A DNA stretch of 9,441 bases from Smithella sp. ME-1. GTDB lineage: Bacteria; Desulfobacterota; Syntrophia; Syntrophales; Smithellaceae. Under the pieces are notes generated by a model that was not told where the DNA came from, did no database searches, and was given only the letters and a program-made list of their open reading frames with translations. Shown in pieces: positions 1-6,907 of the stretch (the first letter of the stretch is position 1; every line of letters begins with the position of its first letter). The DNA lies in assembly GCA_000495415.1 (NCBI GenBank), contig AWGX01000594.1, positions 1 to 9,441 on the forward strand. The letters are read 5' to 3'. A program made the position numbers and the translations under genes.

Positions 1-9
1 AAGTTGAAT

Positions 10-62
10 CCCGACTTTGTCGGGACAAAGCGGAGGGTTTAAGACCTCGCAGCTTGCTGCGA
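10..62. repeat. Cluster of short perfect inverted repeats upstream of suhB
   Basis: Three palindromes lie within about 50 bases. CCCGAC at 10-15 pairs with GTCGGG at 19-24. CTTTGTC at 15-21 pairs with GACAAAG at 24-30; this shares bases with the first stem, so the two hairpins exclude each other. TCGCAGC at 47-53 pairs with GCTGCGA at 56-62 around a TT centre. The pairing is directly visible. Small GC-rich elements of this style are common between genes in deltaproteobacteria and often occur in many copies, but only this copy is in the window, so calling it a dispersed repeat is inference. There is no T-run after any stem, so it is not a typical intrinsic terminator. Confidence 0.5.
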
Positions 63-108
63 AATGTGTCCTAACCTTGTTTTGGGGTTCATACCCTGGA
101 TTAAATGA

Positions 109-138
109 TTGTTTGATATTTATTTTTATTATCATAAT
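109..138 (+). promoter_or_regulatory. Weak candidate sigma-70 promoter for suhB operon
   Basis: TTGTTT at 109-114 is followed after 18 nt by CATAAT at 133-138 in very AT-rich sequence. The -10 matches consensus at five of six positions and the -35 at three of six. A transcript starting near 145 would have a leader of about 20 nt before the suhB ATG. TTGATA at 113-118 is a better -35 but is only 14 nt from the same -10. AT-rich DNA gives such matches by chance, so this is a weak call. Confidence 0.2.
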
Positions 139-153
139 TCAAATTTGTACCCT

Positions 154-158
154 GGGAG
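154..158 (+). promoter_or_regulatory. Ribosome binding site that fixes the suhB start
   Basis: GGGAG lies 8 nt upstream of the ATG at 167. The longer open frame from an ATG at 17 has no such site and would translate the hairpin cluster and AT-rich leader into a tail that the family lacks. The start at 167 is therefore preferred. Confidence 0.6.
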
Positions 159-166
159 TATTATTT

Positions 167-943
167 ATGTTGGACTGCAAGCAATTTGCCATAGATTTAG
201 CACATAACTCAGGCTTTTTATTGAAAGAGAAGTTCAACAACACACATAAAATTCAATATAAAGGCGATATTGATATCGTTACGGAAGCGGACAAAATGTC
301 CGAAGATTTGATTATTGAAGAAATAAAACGTAACTTCCCCGATCATGGAATTTTATCGGAAGAATCTCCGGCGATTACCGGCACCGGGAAATTACGCTGG
401 ATAATCGATCCACTGGACGGAACAACGAATTATGCTCACGGATATCCTGTTTTTTGTGTCTCTATCGCATTGGAAAATGAGGGTGTGGTTGTTCTTGGTA
501 TAATTTATGATCCGATGAGGGAAGATATGTTCGTCGCTGAACGCGGTGAAGGAGCATATTTAAACAATAAAAAAATAAATGTTTCTTCCGTTAAGGATAT
601 TTCACGCAGTCTTCTGGCTACAGGATTTCCTTACGATATCAGGGAAAGCAAAAACAATAATCTCGATTATTTCAACAAAATGGCCGTCCGTGTTCAGGCG
701 ATCAGGCGGGCCGGTGCGGCGGCATTGGATCTGGCTTATCTGGCGGCGGGCAGATTTGACGGTTTCTGGGAACTGAAACTCAAACCCTGGGATACAGCGG
801 CAGGCTGTCTCATGGTTACAGAGGCTGGCGGCGTTATTTCCGACATTGCAGGGCAAAAATGGCATCTGCAATCATCCAACCTTTTGGCCAGCAACGGTCT
901 GATTCACGACCAGATGATTGATATTTTGAAGGATGGAGAATAA
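167..943 (+). CDS. suhB: Inositol monophosphatase family protein (SuhB-like)
   Basis: This is a 258-residue metal-dependent phosphomonoesterase, close to the usual length of bacterial SuhB/IMPase. Expected activity is Mg-dependent hydrolysis of myo-inositol 1-phosphate or a related sugar phosphate in the cytosol. Visible family motifs are GDIDIVTEAD (33-42), the metal-binding glutamate in SEES (64-67), the signature DPLDGTTNYAHG (81-92) with metal ligands D81 and D84, the glycine/alanine-rich AGAAALDLAYLAAGRFDG segment (182-199), and PWDTAAG (207-213) with the third aspartate D209. No key residue is missing. The ATG at 167 is chosen because GGGAG lies 8 nt upstream and the protein then begins where the family begins; the same frame stays open back to 17. 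It is the first gene of a + strand run, with recQ starting 2 nt after its stop. Substrate cannot be told from sequence: fructose-bisphosphatase-like or other sugar-phosphate activity is possible. In E. coli SuhB also acts in rRNA antitermination, which cannot be judged here. Confidence 0.93.
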   Translation: MLDCKQFAIDLAHNSGFLLKEKFNNTHKIQYKGDIDIVTEADKMSEDLIIEEIKRNFPDHGILSEESPAITGTGKLRWIIDPLDGTTNYAHGYPVFCVSIALENEGVVVLGIIYDPMREDMFVAERGEGAYLNNKKINVSSVKDISRSLLATGFPYDIRESKNNNLDYFNKMAVRVQAIRRAGAAALDLAYLAAGRFDGFWELKLKPWDTAAGCLMVTEAGGVISDIAGQKWHLQSSNLLASNGLIHDQMIDILKDGE

Positions 944-945
944 CA

Positions 946-3822
946 ATGAAGCATGCACAATCTATTTTAAAAAATACATTTGGCTTCAACACGTTTTGGC
1001 CTCTCCAAGAAAAGATTATTGCTCATATTCTTAATAAAAAGGATGCTCTTATCGTAATGCCGACGGGCGGGGGCAAGTCCCTGTGTTATCAGATTCCGGC
1101 AATGATCTTTGAAGGCTTGACCATAGTGGTCACACCGTTGATTTCTCTTATGAAGGATCAGGTCGATCAGTTAAAAGAATTTGGGGTTTCAAGTCTTTTT
1201 TTGAATAGTTCACTGGACATGGTCTCTTCCAGACGGAATATGGAACAACTGCGTCGTAACAATGCGAAGCTCCTCTACTTGTCACCTGAAACTCTCTTGT
1301 CTCAAAGAGCTCTCGCCATGTTAGACGATTTATCGGTAGATTGCATCGCTATTGACGAAGCCCACTGTATCTCTGAGTGGGGGCATGACTTTCGTCCGGA
1401 ATACCGACAGCTGGCAGAAGTACGTACCGTGTTTCCAGATGCATGCTGCGTAGCTCTTACGGCAACGGCCACACCTCGTGTTCGGGAAGACATTTGCCGT
1501 TCCCTGAACATTGACAATAAAAATGAATATGTAGGTTCTTTTGACCGTCCGAATCTATTCTTAGAAGTGGCCCCCAAAACCGATGCCATCGATCAAGTGT
1601 TAACTCTTATCGATCAAAATCCAAATGAATCAGGAATTATCTACTGTGCCACACGCCGGCAAACAGATAACCTTTACGCTACCCTGAAAAGCAAGGGTTA
1701 CTCTGTCCGCCCTTACCATGCAGGACTTTCAGAAAAAGAGCGCACTCAAAACCAGGAGTTATTCAGCAGAGATGATATCCGAATCATCGTAGCGACAATT
1801 GCTTTTGGGATGGGAATCAACAAACCCAATGTCAGGTTTGTTATCCATTACAATCTTCCCGGAAGCATCGACAATTATTATCAGGAGATTGGGCGGGCGG
1901 GCCGCGATGGCCTGCCTGCCCACTGCCTTCTTTTGTTTAGTTATGGTGACATTCATAAAGTACGTTTTTTCATTGGACAAAAATCGGAAAAGGAACAAAG
2001 AGTAGCCAATATACTTTTGGATCATATTACAGGTTTTGCGGAAACAGACCTGTGTCGCCGAATCCCTCTTCTAAGTTATTTTGGAGATGCGAACACCGCG
2101 AACCGTTGCGGCATGTGCGACAATTGTCGAATGGAAGATGGAAAAAAGGATCTTGATGATTTGACCATTCCGGCGCAGATGTTCCTTTCCTGTGTGAAAC
2201 GGACCGGAGAAATTTTTGGCGCAGGCCATATTATAAATATACTACGAGGCTCAAAATCTCAAAGAATTTTGAAATTTGAACATGAAAAATTATCAACTTA
2301 TGGCATTGGCATAGCTTATTCCACAAGACAATGGCGTTATATTGCCCGTCAATTAATCCAGAAAGGCTTGTTGCAAAACGACTATGATCACGGATCACTT
2401 AAGCTGACGTTGAAAGCATGGAAAGTTTTAAAGGGAGAGGAGACATTTTTGGGCAAGCCGGGACAAGCAGGAAAAGAAAATGGAACAGTTCAAAAGGTTC
2501 ACAAAGATGAAGCTGACAAGTATGATACGGAACTATTTGAAATACTCCGGACGAAGAGAAAGGAACTGGCCGACCAGGCAAATCTTCCGCCTTACGTTAT
2601 TTTTCACGACCGTACTTTAAGAGAAATGGCTTTCTATTACCCTGAAACAAAAGAAAGTTTAATGAAGATCCATGGAATTGGTAGGAGCAAACTAGAAAAA
2701 TATGCCGATACCTTTCTAGATATTATAAGGATGTATTGTCAATCTCATCAGCTTTCGGAAAAGCAACAATCTTATATGGCTGACAAACCCCACCATACGG
2801 CACCTCAATCAAATCATGGAGAGTCGCGTCATATTGCGATTGGCGAACTGTTCAATCAAGGTTGCACCATTGATCAATTGGCATCGGATTTCGGCGTCAA
2901 AAGAAATACAATAGTTGATCATTTATACCGATATATAAGCCAAAACGGCACTCTCCGGAAAAAATGTCTTATGGCAAATTCTTCTCTTACCGAAGCACAA
3001 TGGCAATCGACTCTCTCTTCTTTCTCCCGTCTCGGGACGAATCTATTGCACCCTATTTTTGACGATTTGAATGAAACGATTTCTTACGATGAATTAAAAA
3101 TTGTTCGTTTGTATGTTTTATGTCAAGAACAGACTGTCATTGATAACACCAAGACCTTTGTTGTTCTTGCCGCATCCCGGAAATACGGCGGCTACTGTAT
3201 AGCTGGCAAGGAATGGGTGGATGGAAAAATCGGGTCGTGGATTCGACCTGTCAGCGGAAAAACAAACGGAGAGCTCTCCGCAGAAGATGTCAAGATGAAT
3301 AATGGCGTGCTCCCATGCTGCATGGACATTATTGAGATAGAAAGCGGAGGTCCCGCGTGTCATGCATATCAAAAAGAAAATTTCTTTGCCGTTGAAAAAA
3401 GTCTTTGGATATGGCAATTGAAATTACCATATCCCACTTTACCTACACTGGTAGATGAAACCGACAATCTCTGGTTAGCTGGCTTCAACAGCACAAAAGG
3501 TTTGAACGATCGGATACCCGAAGAAATCGTGCTGAAAGACAATGATCCATCTCTTTACCTTATCCGGCCTGATGATTTTACGATTCTGGTATCAAATGAT
3601 TCGTACGGGAGAAAGAAAGTTTATGCCAAATTTGCATACATGGGAACGCCGCATATTCTTTCGGTAACCGATATGGTAATTGAAAGAGATTATTTGACAA
3701 AGCCAAAGGGTGAGTATCCGTTAAGTGAAGAAAATATTTATCTTACCATCAGCTTGGGTGAACCGTTCAACGGCTTTTGCTACAAACTGGTTGCAGCTGT
3801 GATTGTGCCGGAAAGGGATTAA
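946..3822 (+). CDS. recQ: RecQ-family ATP-dependent DNA helicase with HTH and C-terminal dual-OB-like extension
   Basis: A 958-residue superfamily 2 3'-5' DNA helicase, about 350 residues longer than E. coli RecQ. Helicase motifs are intact: motif 0 GFNTFWPLQ (13-21, Trp where Arg is usual), Walker A PTGGGKS (39-45), DEAH box (137-140), the RecQ aromatic-rich loop CISEWGHDFRP (141-151), LTATATP (171-177), YHAGLS (257-262), FGMGINKPNVR (287-297) and QEIGRAGRDG (313-322). Zinc ligands are C370, C388, C391 and C394. A winged-helix RQC domain spans about 405-500 and an HRDC domain about 525-600, including HGIGRSKLEKYAD. A helix-turn-helix follows at about 627-668 (TIDQLASDFGVKRNTIVDHL), as in other long RecQ proteins. 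Residues about 734-958 are an extra domain with CIAGKEW, SWIRPVSGKTNGELS and YQKENF motifs; this resembles the dual-OB-fold (DuOB) domain as I recall it, a tentative assignment. GGAG 7 nt before the ATG supports the start. Tight spacing (2 nt) on both sides links it to suhB and the DUF488 genes. A role in repair or defence is inference. Confidence 0.95.
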   Translation: MKHAQSILKNTFGFNTFWPLQEKIIAHILNKKDALIVMPTGGGKSLCYQIPAMIFEGLTIVVTPLISLMKDQVDQLKEFGVSSLFLNSSLDMVSSRRNMEQLRRNNAKLLYLSPETLLSQRALAMLDDLSVDCIAIDEAHCISEWGHDFRPEYRQLAEVRTVFPDACCVALTATATPRVREDICRSLNIDNKNEYVGSFDRPNLFLEVAPKTDAIDQVLTLIDQNPNESGIIYCATRRQTDNLYATLKSKGYSVRPYHAGLSEKERTQNQELFSRDDIRIIVATIAFGMGINKPNVRFVIHYNLPGSIDNYYQEIGRAGRDGLPAHCLLLFSYGDIHKVRFFIGQKSEKEQRVANILLDHITGFAETDLCRRIPLLSYFGDANTANRCGMCDNCRMEDGKKDLDDLTIPAQMFLSCVKRTGEIFGAGHIINILRGSKSQRILKFEHEKLSTYGIGIAYSTRQWRYIARQLIQKGLLQNDYDHGSLKLTLKAWKVLKGEETFLGKPGQAGKENGTVQKVHKDEADKYDTELFEILRTKRKELADQANLPPYVIFHDRTLREMAFYYPETKESLMKIHGIGRSKLEKYADTFLDIIRMYCQSHQLSEKQQSYMADKPHHTAPQSNHGESRHIAIGELFNQGCTIDQLASDFGVKRNTIVDHLYRYISQNGTLRKKCLMANSSLTEAQWQSTLSSFSRLGTNLLHPIFDDLNETISYDELKIVRLYVLCQEQTVIDNTKTFVVLAASRKYGGYCIAGKEWVDGKIGSWIRPVSGKTNGELSAEDVKMNNGVLPCCMDIIEIESGGPACHAYQKENFFAVEKSLWIWQLKLPYPTLPTLVDETDNLWLAGFNSTKGLNDRIPEEIVLKDNDPSLYLIRPDDFTILVSNDSYGRKKVYAKFAYMGTPHILSVTDMVIERDYLTKPKGEYPLSEENIYLTISLGEPFNGFCYKLVAAVIVPERD

Positions 3823-3824
3823 GC

Positions 3825-4421
3825 ATGAAAGCGTTATTCACCATAGGACATTCCGTTCATCCCATTGATAAGTTCATTGAGATGTTAACAAAACATCACA
3901 TCAATGCTTTATGTGATGTTCGATCCAGTCCATACAGCCGCTTCACGCCTCAATTTAATCGTGAATTCCTAAAGGAAGAAATATCAAAACACCGCATTCA
4001 TTATATTTATCTTGGCGCTGAACTGGGACCTCGAAGCTCTGATCCGTCTTGCTATGAAAACGGGAAGGTCATATACAAACGTCTTGCCGAAAAAGAAATA
4101 TTTCAGCTAGGACTGGGCAGGCTTCAGAAAGGAATCGAGACTTACCGGATTGCGCTAATGTGTGCCGAGAAGGACCCTTTAACGTGTCATCGGATGCTGC
4201 TTGTCTGCCGCAATCTGCGCGGCGTCGACATCCGCATCCAGCATATTCTGGAAGACGGCTCGCTGGAAGAAAACCTCGACACGGAACAGCGCCTGATGAA
4301 ACTTTTGAAAATCGACCCCGCAGATCTTTTTTCATCCGAAGAGGAACAAATCCTGCGCGCTTACGATCTTCAGGCGGATAAAGTCGCTTATACATTGGAG
4401 GAAAAACAGGAAACATCATGA
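3825..4421 (+). CDS. DUF488 family protein, first of a pair
   Basis: A 198-residue DUF488 protein of unknown biochemical function. Hallmarks are the N-terminal TIGHS (6-10), CDVRSSPYSRF (30-40) followed by FNREFL, the LGAELGPR segment (63-70), and the late cysteine motif CAEKDPLTCHR (113-123). The repeated C/H/E/D/R residues look like an active or metal-binding site, but no activity can be claimed. The ATG at 3825 is chosen because GGG at 3815-3817 sits 7 nt upstream and the protein then begins directly with the conserved MKALFTIGHS strand; an upstream ATG at 3777 in the same frame lies inside recQ. The gene starts 2 nt after recQ ends and its stop overlaps the next start as ATGA. The last third (from about 4140) is clearly richer in GC (52% in 4141-4380) than the first (40% in 3841-4080). 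It has a tail of about 60 residues past the CHR motif, with an acidic, helical look. Confidence 0.88.
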   Translation: MKALFTIGHSVHPIDKFIEMLTKHHINALCDVRSSPYSRFTPQFNREFLKEEISKHRIHYIYLGAELGPRSSDPSCYENGKVIYKRLAEKEIFQLGLGRLQKGIETYRIALMCAEKDPLTCHRMLLVCRNLRGVDIRIQHILEDGSLEENLDTEQRLMKLLKIDPADLFSSEEEQILRAYDLQADKVAYTLEEKQETS

Positions 4422-4861
4422 ATGAAACAAAAATATTTACCATCGGTTTTACGAAGAAGACGGCGGAGGAGTTTTTTACGCGTTTGATTCGGGTGGAGGT
4501 CAAGCGGGTGATTGACATCCGGCTTAACAATGTTTCTCAACTGGCCGGTTTTGCCAAGCGAGATGACCTCCGCTACTTCCTTCGGACAATTGGCAGCATG
4601 GATTACATACATTATCCGGATCTGGCTCCCACCCAAGAGATACTTGACAATTTCAAGAAGAACAAGGGCAGTTGGCAGATTTACGAAAGAGACTTTCTTG
4701 AATTGCTTACCTCAAGACAGGTCGAAAATAAAATTAAACCTGACCTGCTGAATGATGCTTGCCTTCTATGCAGCGAGGAAAAGCCCACCCAATGCCATCG
4801 ACGACTTGTTGCTGAATATTTTCAAGTTAAATGGGGTAATGTGAAGATATTTCACCTTTGA
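4418..4861 (+). CDS. DUF488 family protein, second of a pair (short subfamily)
   Basis: A 147-residue DUF488 protein of a different subfamily from its neighbour. It opens with FTIGFTKKTAEEFF (7-20), so Phe stands where the first paralogue has His in TIGHS. It then shows VIDIRLNN (31-38), SQLAGFAKRDDLRYFL (40-55), YIHYPDLAPT (63-72) and the cysteine motif CSEEKPTQCHRRLVAEY (118-134). This short form is a recognised DUF488 type. It lacks the C-terminal extension of the first copy. Its ATG overlaps the preceding TGA (ATGA), with AGGAA at 4408-4412 as a possible ribosome site, so translational coupling and equal dosage of the two proteins are likely. It is the last gene of the + strand unit and ends 21 nt from the stop codon of convergent yjbQ. 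Function is unknown. Adjacency to a RecQ helicase suggests nucleic-acid processing, which is inference. Confidence 0.87.
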   Translation: MNETKIFTIGFTKKTAEEFFTRLIRVEVKRVIDIRLNNVSQLAGFAKRDDLRYFLRTIGSMDYIHYPDLAPTQEILDNFKKNKGSWQIYERDFLELLTSRQVENKIKPDLLNDACLLCSEEKPTQCHRRLVAEYFQVKWGNVKIFHL

Positions 4862-4882
4862 GCATGTTCATAGACTGCTTAA

Positions 4883-5278
4883 TTAGCCAGGAATAATTTT
4901 TACAATGAATTTTCTGGTGCGGGGGCCGTCGAATTCGCAGAAAAATATCGATTGCCAGGTTCCCAAAACAATACGACCCTTCTCAATAATGACCAGTTCC
5001 GATGCACCTACTAAGGACGATTTAACATGCGCCGCGGAATTTCCTTCATTGTGCCGGTAATTGGCATTCAGTGGAACCGCTTTGTCCAACGCCGCAAGAA
5101 TATCGCGGGGCACATCCGGATCGGCGTTTTCATTAATTGTCACCGCGGCTGTGGTGTGTGGTGTGTAAATCAGGCAAATACCGGATTCGATTTTTTCTTC
5201 GCTAACTGCTTTTTGGACTGTCGCTGTAATATCAACCATCTCAAAGCGGGAACGGGTCTGAATGGATATTTCTTTCAT
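4883..5278 (-). CDS. yjbQ: YjbQ family protein (UPF0047, secondary thiamine-phosphate synthase type)
   Basis: A 131-residue protein matching the YjbQ/UPF0047 family along its whole length. Conserved features are YTPHTTAAVTINEN (38-51) with H41, PDVPRDI (54-60), RHNEGNSAAHVKSSL (75-89) with H76 and H84, and GTWQSIFFCEFDGPR (106-120). The histidine cluster is thought to bind metal in this family. Members were reported to have weak thiamine-phosphate synthase activity and can rescue thiE mutants, but the physiological role is unsettled. It is the last gene of the - strand mla operon. Its ATG shares one base with the TAA of the lipoprotein gene (TAATG), so translation is coupled; GGCGAG just upstream, inside the preceding gene, may serve as ribosome site. 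Nothing in the sequence explains why a yjbQ gene sits with lipid transport genes. Confidence 0.93.
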   Translation of the reverse strand: MKEISIQTRSRFEMVDITATVQKAVSEEKIESGICLIYTPHTTAAVTINENADPDVPRDILAALDKAVPLNANYRHNEGNSAAHVKSSLVGASELVIIEKGRIVLGTWQSIFFCEFDGPRTRKFIVKIIPG

Positions 5279-5958
5279 TAATGACTCGCCGTTAATGGAA
5301 CAGTTGTTTTAATCACTGTATAAATATCATTTATAATTTGTCTGGATATTACCATCATGGCATTACTTGCAGCCTGGCAATAGCCACGAGGAGACGACTC
5401 CTGCAATTTTTCTTCCCGAACATATTTCTTTTGAAACAACATTGTCTTGCCGGTTTCTTTTTCCTGGTTATCTTTCAAAGAAATGCTTACACTGACAACG
5501 GCTGTCTTATTGTTTTTGTCAATACGCAGGTAAAATTCCTCGATGCCGCCAGACATAACGAATCGTCCTTCATCTCCTTCGGAACGGGAAAATACGGCAC
5601 CGAAAAGACCACTCCCTCTCATGTCTCGCAAGAGACTATCGGCAACCATATCCGCCGGATTTACCGCCCAACGGGAATAATTGAAGGAGTCAATACTGTA
5701 AGCATCACTACGGAAAATCATATTAGTGGAATTATAAGCAGCAGCAATGGAAAACCGGTTAAACTTGACAGAGGCCGCGACCATATCGAGGTTATTCCAG
5801 GATGGCGCCGCATAGCTCAACAGATAATTTTCGACATTATATTGAGGCTTGCCGTAACCTGAGCACCCGGCAATCAAAAATGAGAAAACAATCAACACAA
5901 AATATATACTGCCAAATGCTACTCGCAAACCCTGTGTTTCTGGAAATAAGTGTTTCAT
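5278..5958 (-). CDS. PqiC/YmbA-type ABC transport auxiliary lipoprotein
   Basis: A 226-residue lipoprotein. A hydrophobic signal segment (about 13-30) ends in the lipobox I-A-G-C with the acylated cysteine at C32. The +2 residue is Ser, which under the E. coli Lol rule points to the outer membrane. The mature part matches the auxiliary lipoprotein family found with MCE transporters (PqiC/YmbA): YLLSY near the start, then FRSDAYSIDSFNYSRWAVNPADMV (82-105) with the typical Y-x-R-W-A core, followed by LLRDMRGSGLFGAVF (109-123). In the Pqi system PqiC is an outer-membrane lipoprotein that partners the MCE protein PqiB, so here it likely bridges to or docks MlaD. AGGA about 8-9 nt upstream supports the start. 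It lies 16 nt after mlaD and its stop overlaps yjbQ by one base. Overall similarity is of the diverged kind usual for this family, so the call rests on motif pattern, signal and context. Confidence 0.8.
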   Translation of the reverse strand: MKHLFPETQGLRVAFGSIYFVLIVFSFLIAGCSGYGKPQYNVENYLLSYAAPSWNNLDMVAASVKFNRFSIAAAYNSTNMIFRSDAYSIDSFNYSRWAVNPADMVADSLLRDMRGSGLFGAVFSRSEGDEGRFVMSGGIEEFYLRIDKNNKTAVVSVSISLKDNQEKETGKTMLFQKKYVREEKLQESSPRGYCQAASNAMMVISRQIINDIYTVIKTTVPLTASH

Positions 5959-5974
5959 GATTTTATTCCTTTTC

Positions 5975-6907
5975 TTACTCCATGGCTTTTCTAGGTGGAG
6001 CCGGTTTCGAAAAAATGAGTTCCGATGGGTTCTTTGTCAAGCTCTCGGAAAGTTTTTGCAGATTCTCCGAAGTTACACGTAAATGTTCAGACGTATCCTG
6101 TAATTCATTGGTAATAACTTTTGCTTTTTTATTTATATCTTCAAGCAATGCATCAGTTCGATTTGCTTTTTCCTGTAGTTTCAACGCATCCATTTCTTTC
6201 TTTGCCTGACCGATCAATTTGCGGGCATCAGATAAAGTCGCCATGGTTTCATTGGCAAGCTGATCGACTTTACCTTCAGCAACCACCCTGTTTATTCTGA
6301 CCATTGTCTGATCGAGATTGTTAGAAGTGGCTTCCAGATGATTCATTATATTGTTTATTCGCTTACCTTTTACAAAGTCCTCTATCGCTCTGGAAGTATT
6401 TTTCAGCTGATCGGAAATACCTTTGATATCTATATTTTTTACGTTTTGCATAATTGTATCCGCCTCATCCAGGAAACGGCCGATGCCCGATTTACGAGAC
6501 GGAATAACCGGATAACTGGATTCAAAATCTATTTTTGGCGAAGCCGACAAATCGTCGGGCTTAATCTGGTCCAGTTCGATGAAAACAATCCCGGTAATAC
6601 CGGCCGTTTTAAGCGTGGTAACGATTCTCTTCTCTAAAAGAGCTTCCAGATCTATTTTCATAATTACTTCAATCAGACGATAGTCCTGTGCCACTCTGAT
6701 ACTCTGGACCTTACCGATTTCTACGCCCCGATATTTGATTGCCGAATCAACTTGTAGCCCCTGAACGGATTCATCAAAATAAGTAGAGTAAAGAGAGCCT
6801 CTTGTTAACATCCCGGACGCACCGATCCAGATGATTACGGCTGCGCAAATCAGTGTGCCAATGATTAAAAAAAGACCAATCGAAAATTTTGAATTTTTAA
6901 CTGACAT
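5975..6907 (-). CDS. mlaD: MCE family protein MlaD, periplasmic lipid-binding subunit
   Basis: A 310-residue MCE protein anchored by one N-terminal membrane helix (about 9-29). The MCE domain (about 38-116) shows AIKYRGVEIGKVQSI (56-70) and the late glycine pattern TAGITGIVFIELD (101-113), both typical. In Mla systems six copies form a ring around a hydrophobic pore that passes phospholipid across the periplasm, attached to MlaFE. Here the domain is followed by about 180 residues of mostly polar, predicted helical or coiled-coil sequence (about 141-293). That makes it clearly longer than E. coli MlaD (183 aa) and closer to deltaproteobacterial homologues; the helices could lengthen the channel or contact the lipoprotein. 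It ends with NPSELIFSKPAPP, resembling a short proline-rich tail I recall from related MCE proteins. The start overlaps the mlaF stop by 11 nt, giving coupled translation. Confidence 0.92.
   Translation of the reverse strand: MSVKNSKFSIGLFLIIGTLICAAVIIWIGASGMLTRGSLYSTYFDESVQGLQVDSAIKYRGVEIGKVQSIRVAQDYRLIEVIMKIDLEALLEKRIVTTLKTAGITGIVFIELDQIKPDDLSASPKIDFESSYPVIPSRKSGIGRFLDEADTIMQNVKNIDIKGISDQLKNTSRAIEDFVKGKRINNIMNHLEATSNNLDQTMVRINRVVAEGKVDQLANETMATLSDARKLIGQAKKEMDALKLQEKANRTDALLEDINKKAKVITNELQDTSEHLRVTSENLQKLSESLTKNPSELIFSKPAPPRKAME

Noticed and set aside
17..166. N-terminal extension of the suhB frame from an ATG at 17
   Set aside because: It translates the hairpin cluster and AT-rich leader, has no ribosome site, and the family starts at the ATG at 167, which has GGGAG 8 nt upstream.
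4069..4530. 153-codon open frame on the - strand across the DUF488 genes
   Set aside because: It is antisense to two well-supported genes, has no recognisable motif, and is explained by the higher GC of this stretch.
4841..4855. Possible terminator hairpin GTGAA/TTCAC between the convergent operons
   Set aside because: The stem is only five base pairs, mostly within the coding region, and no T-run follows on either strand.
5338..5862. 174-codon open frame on the + strand opposite the lipoprotein gene
   Set aside because: The opposite strand encodes a lipoprotein with signal peptide, lipobox and family motifs; the + frame shows none and has no ribosome site.
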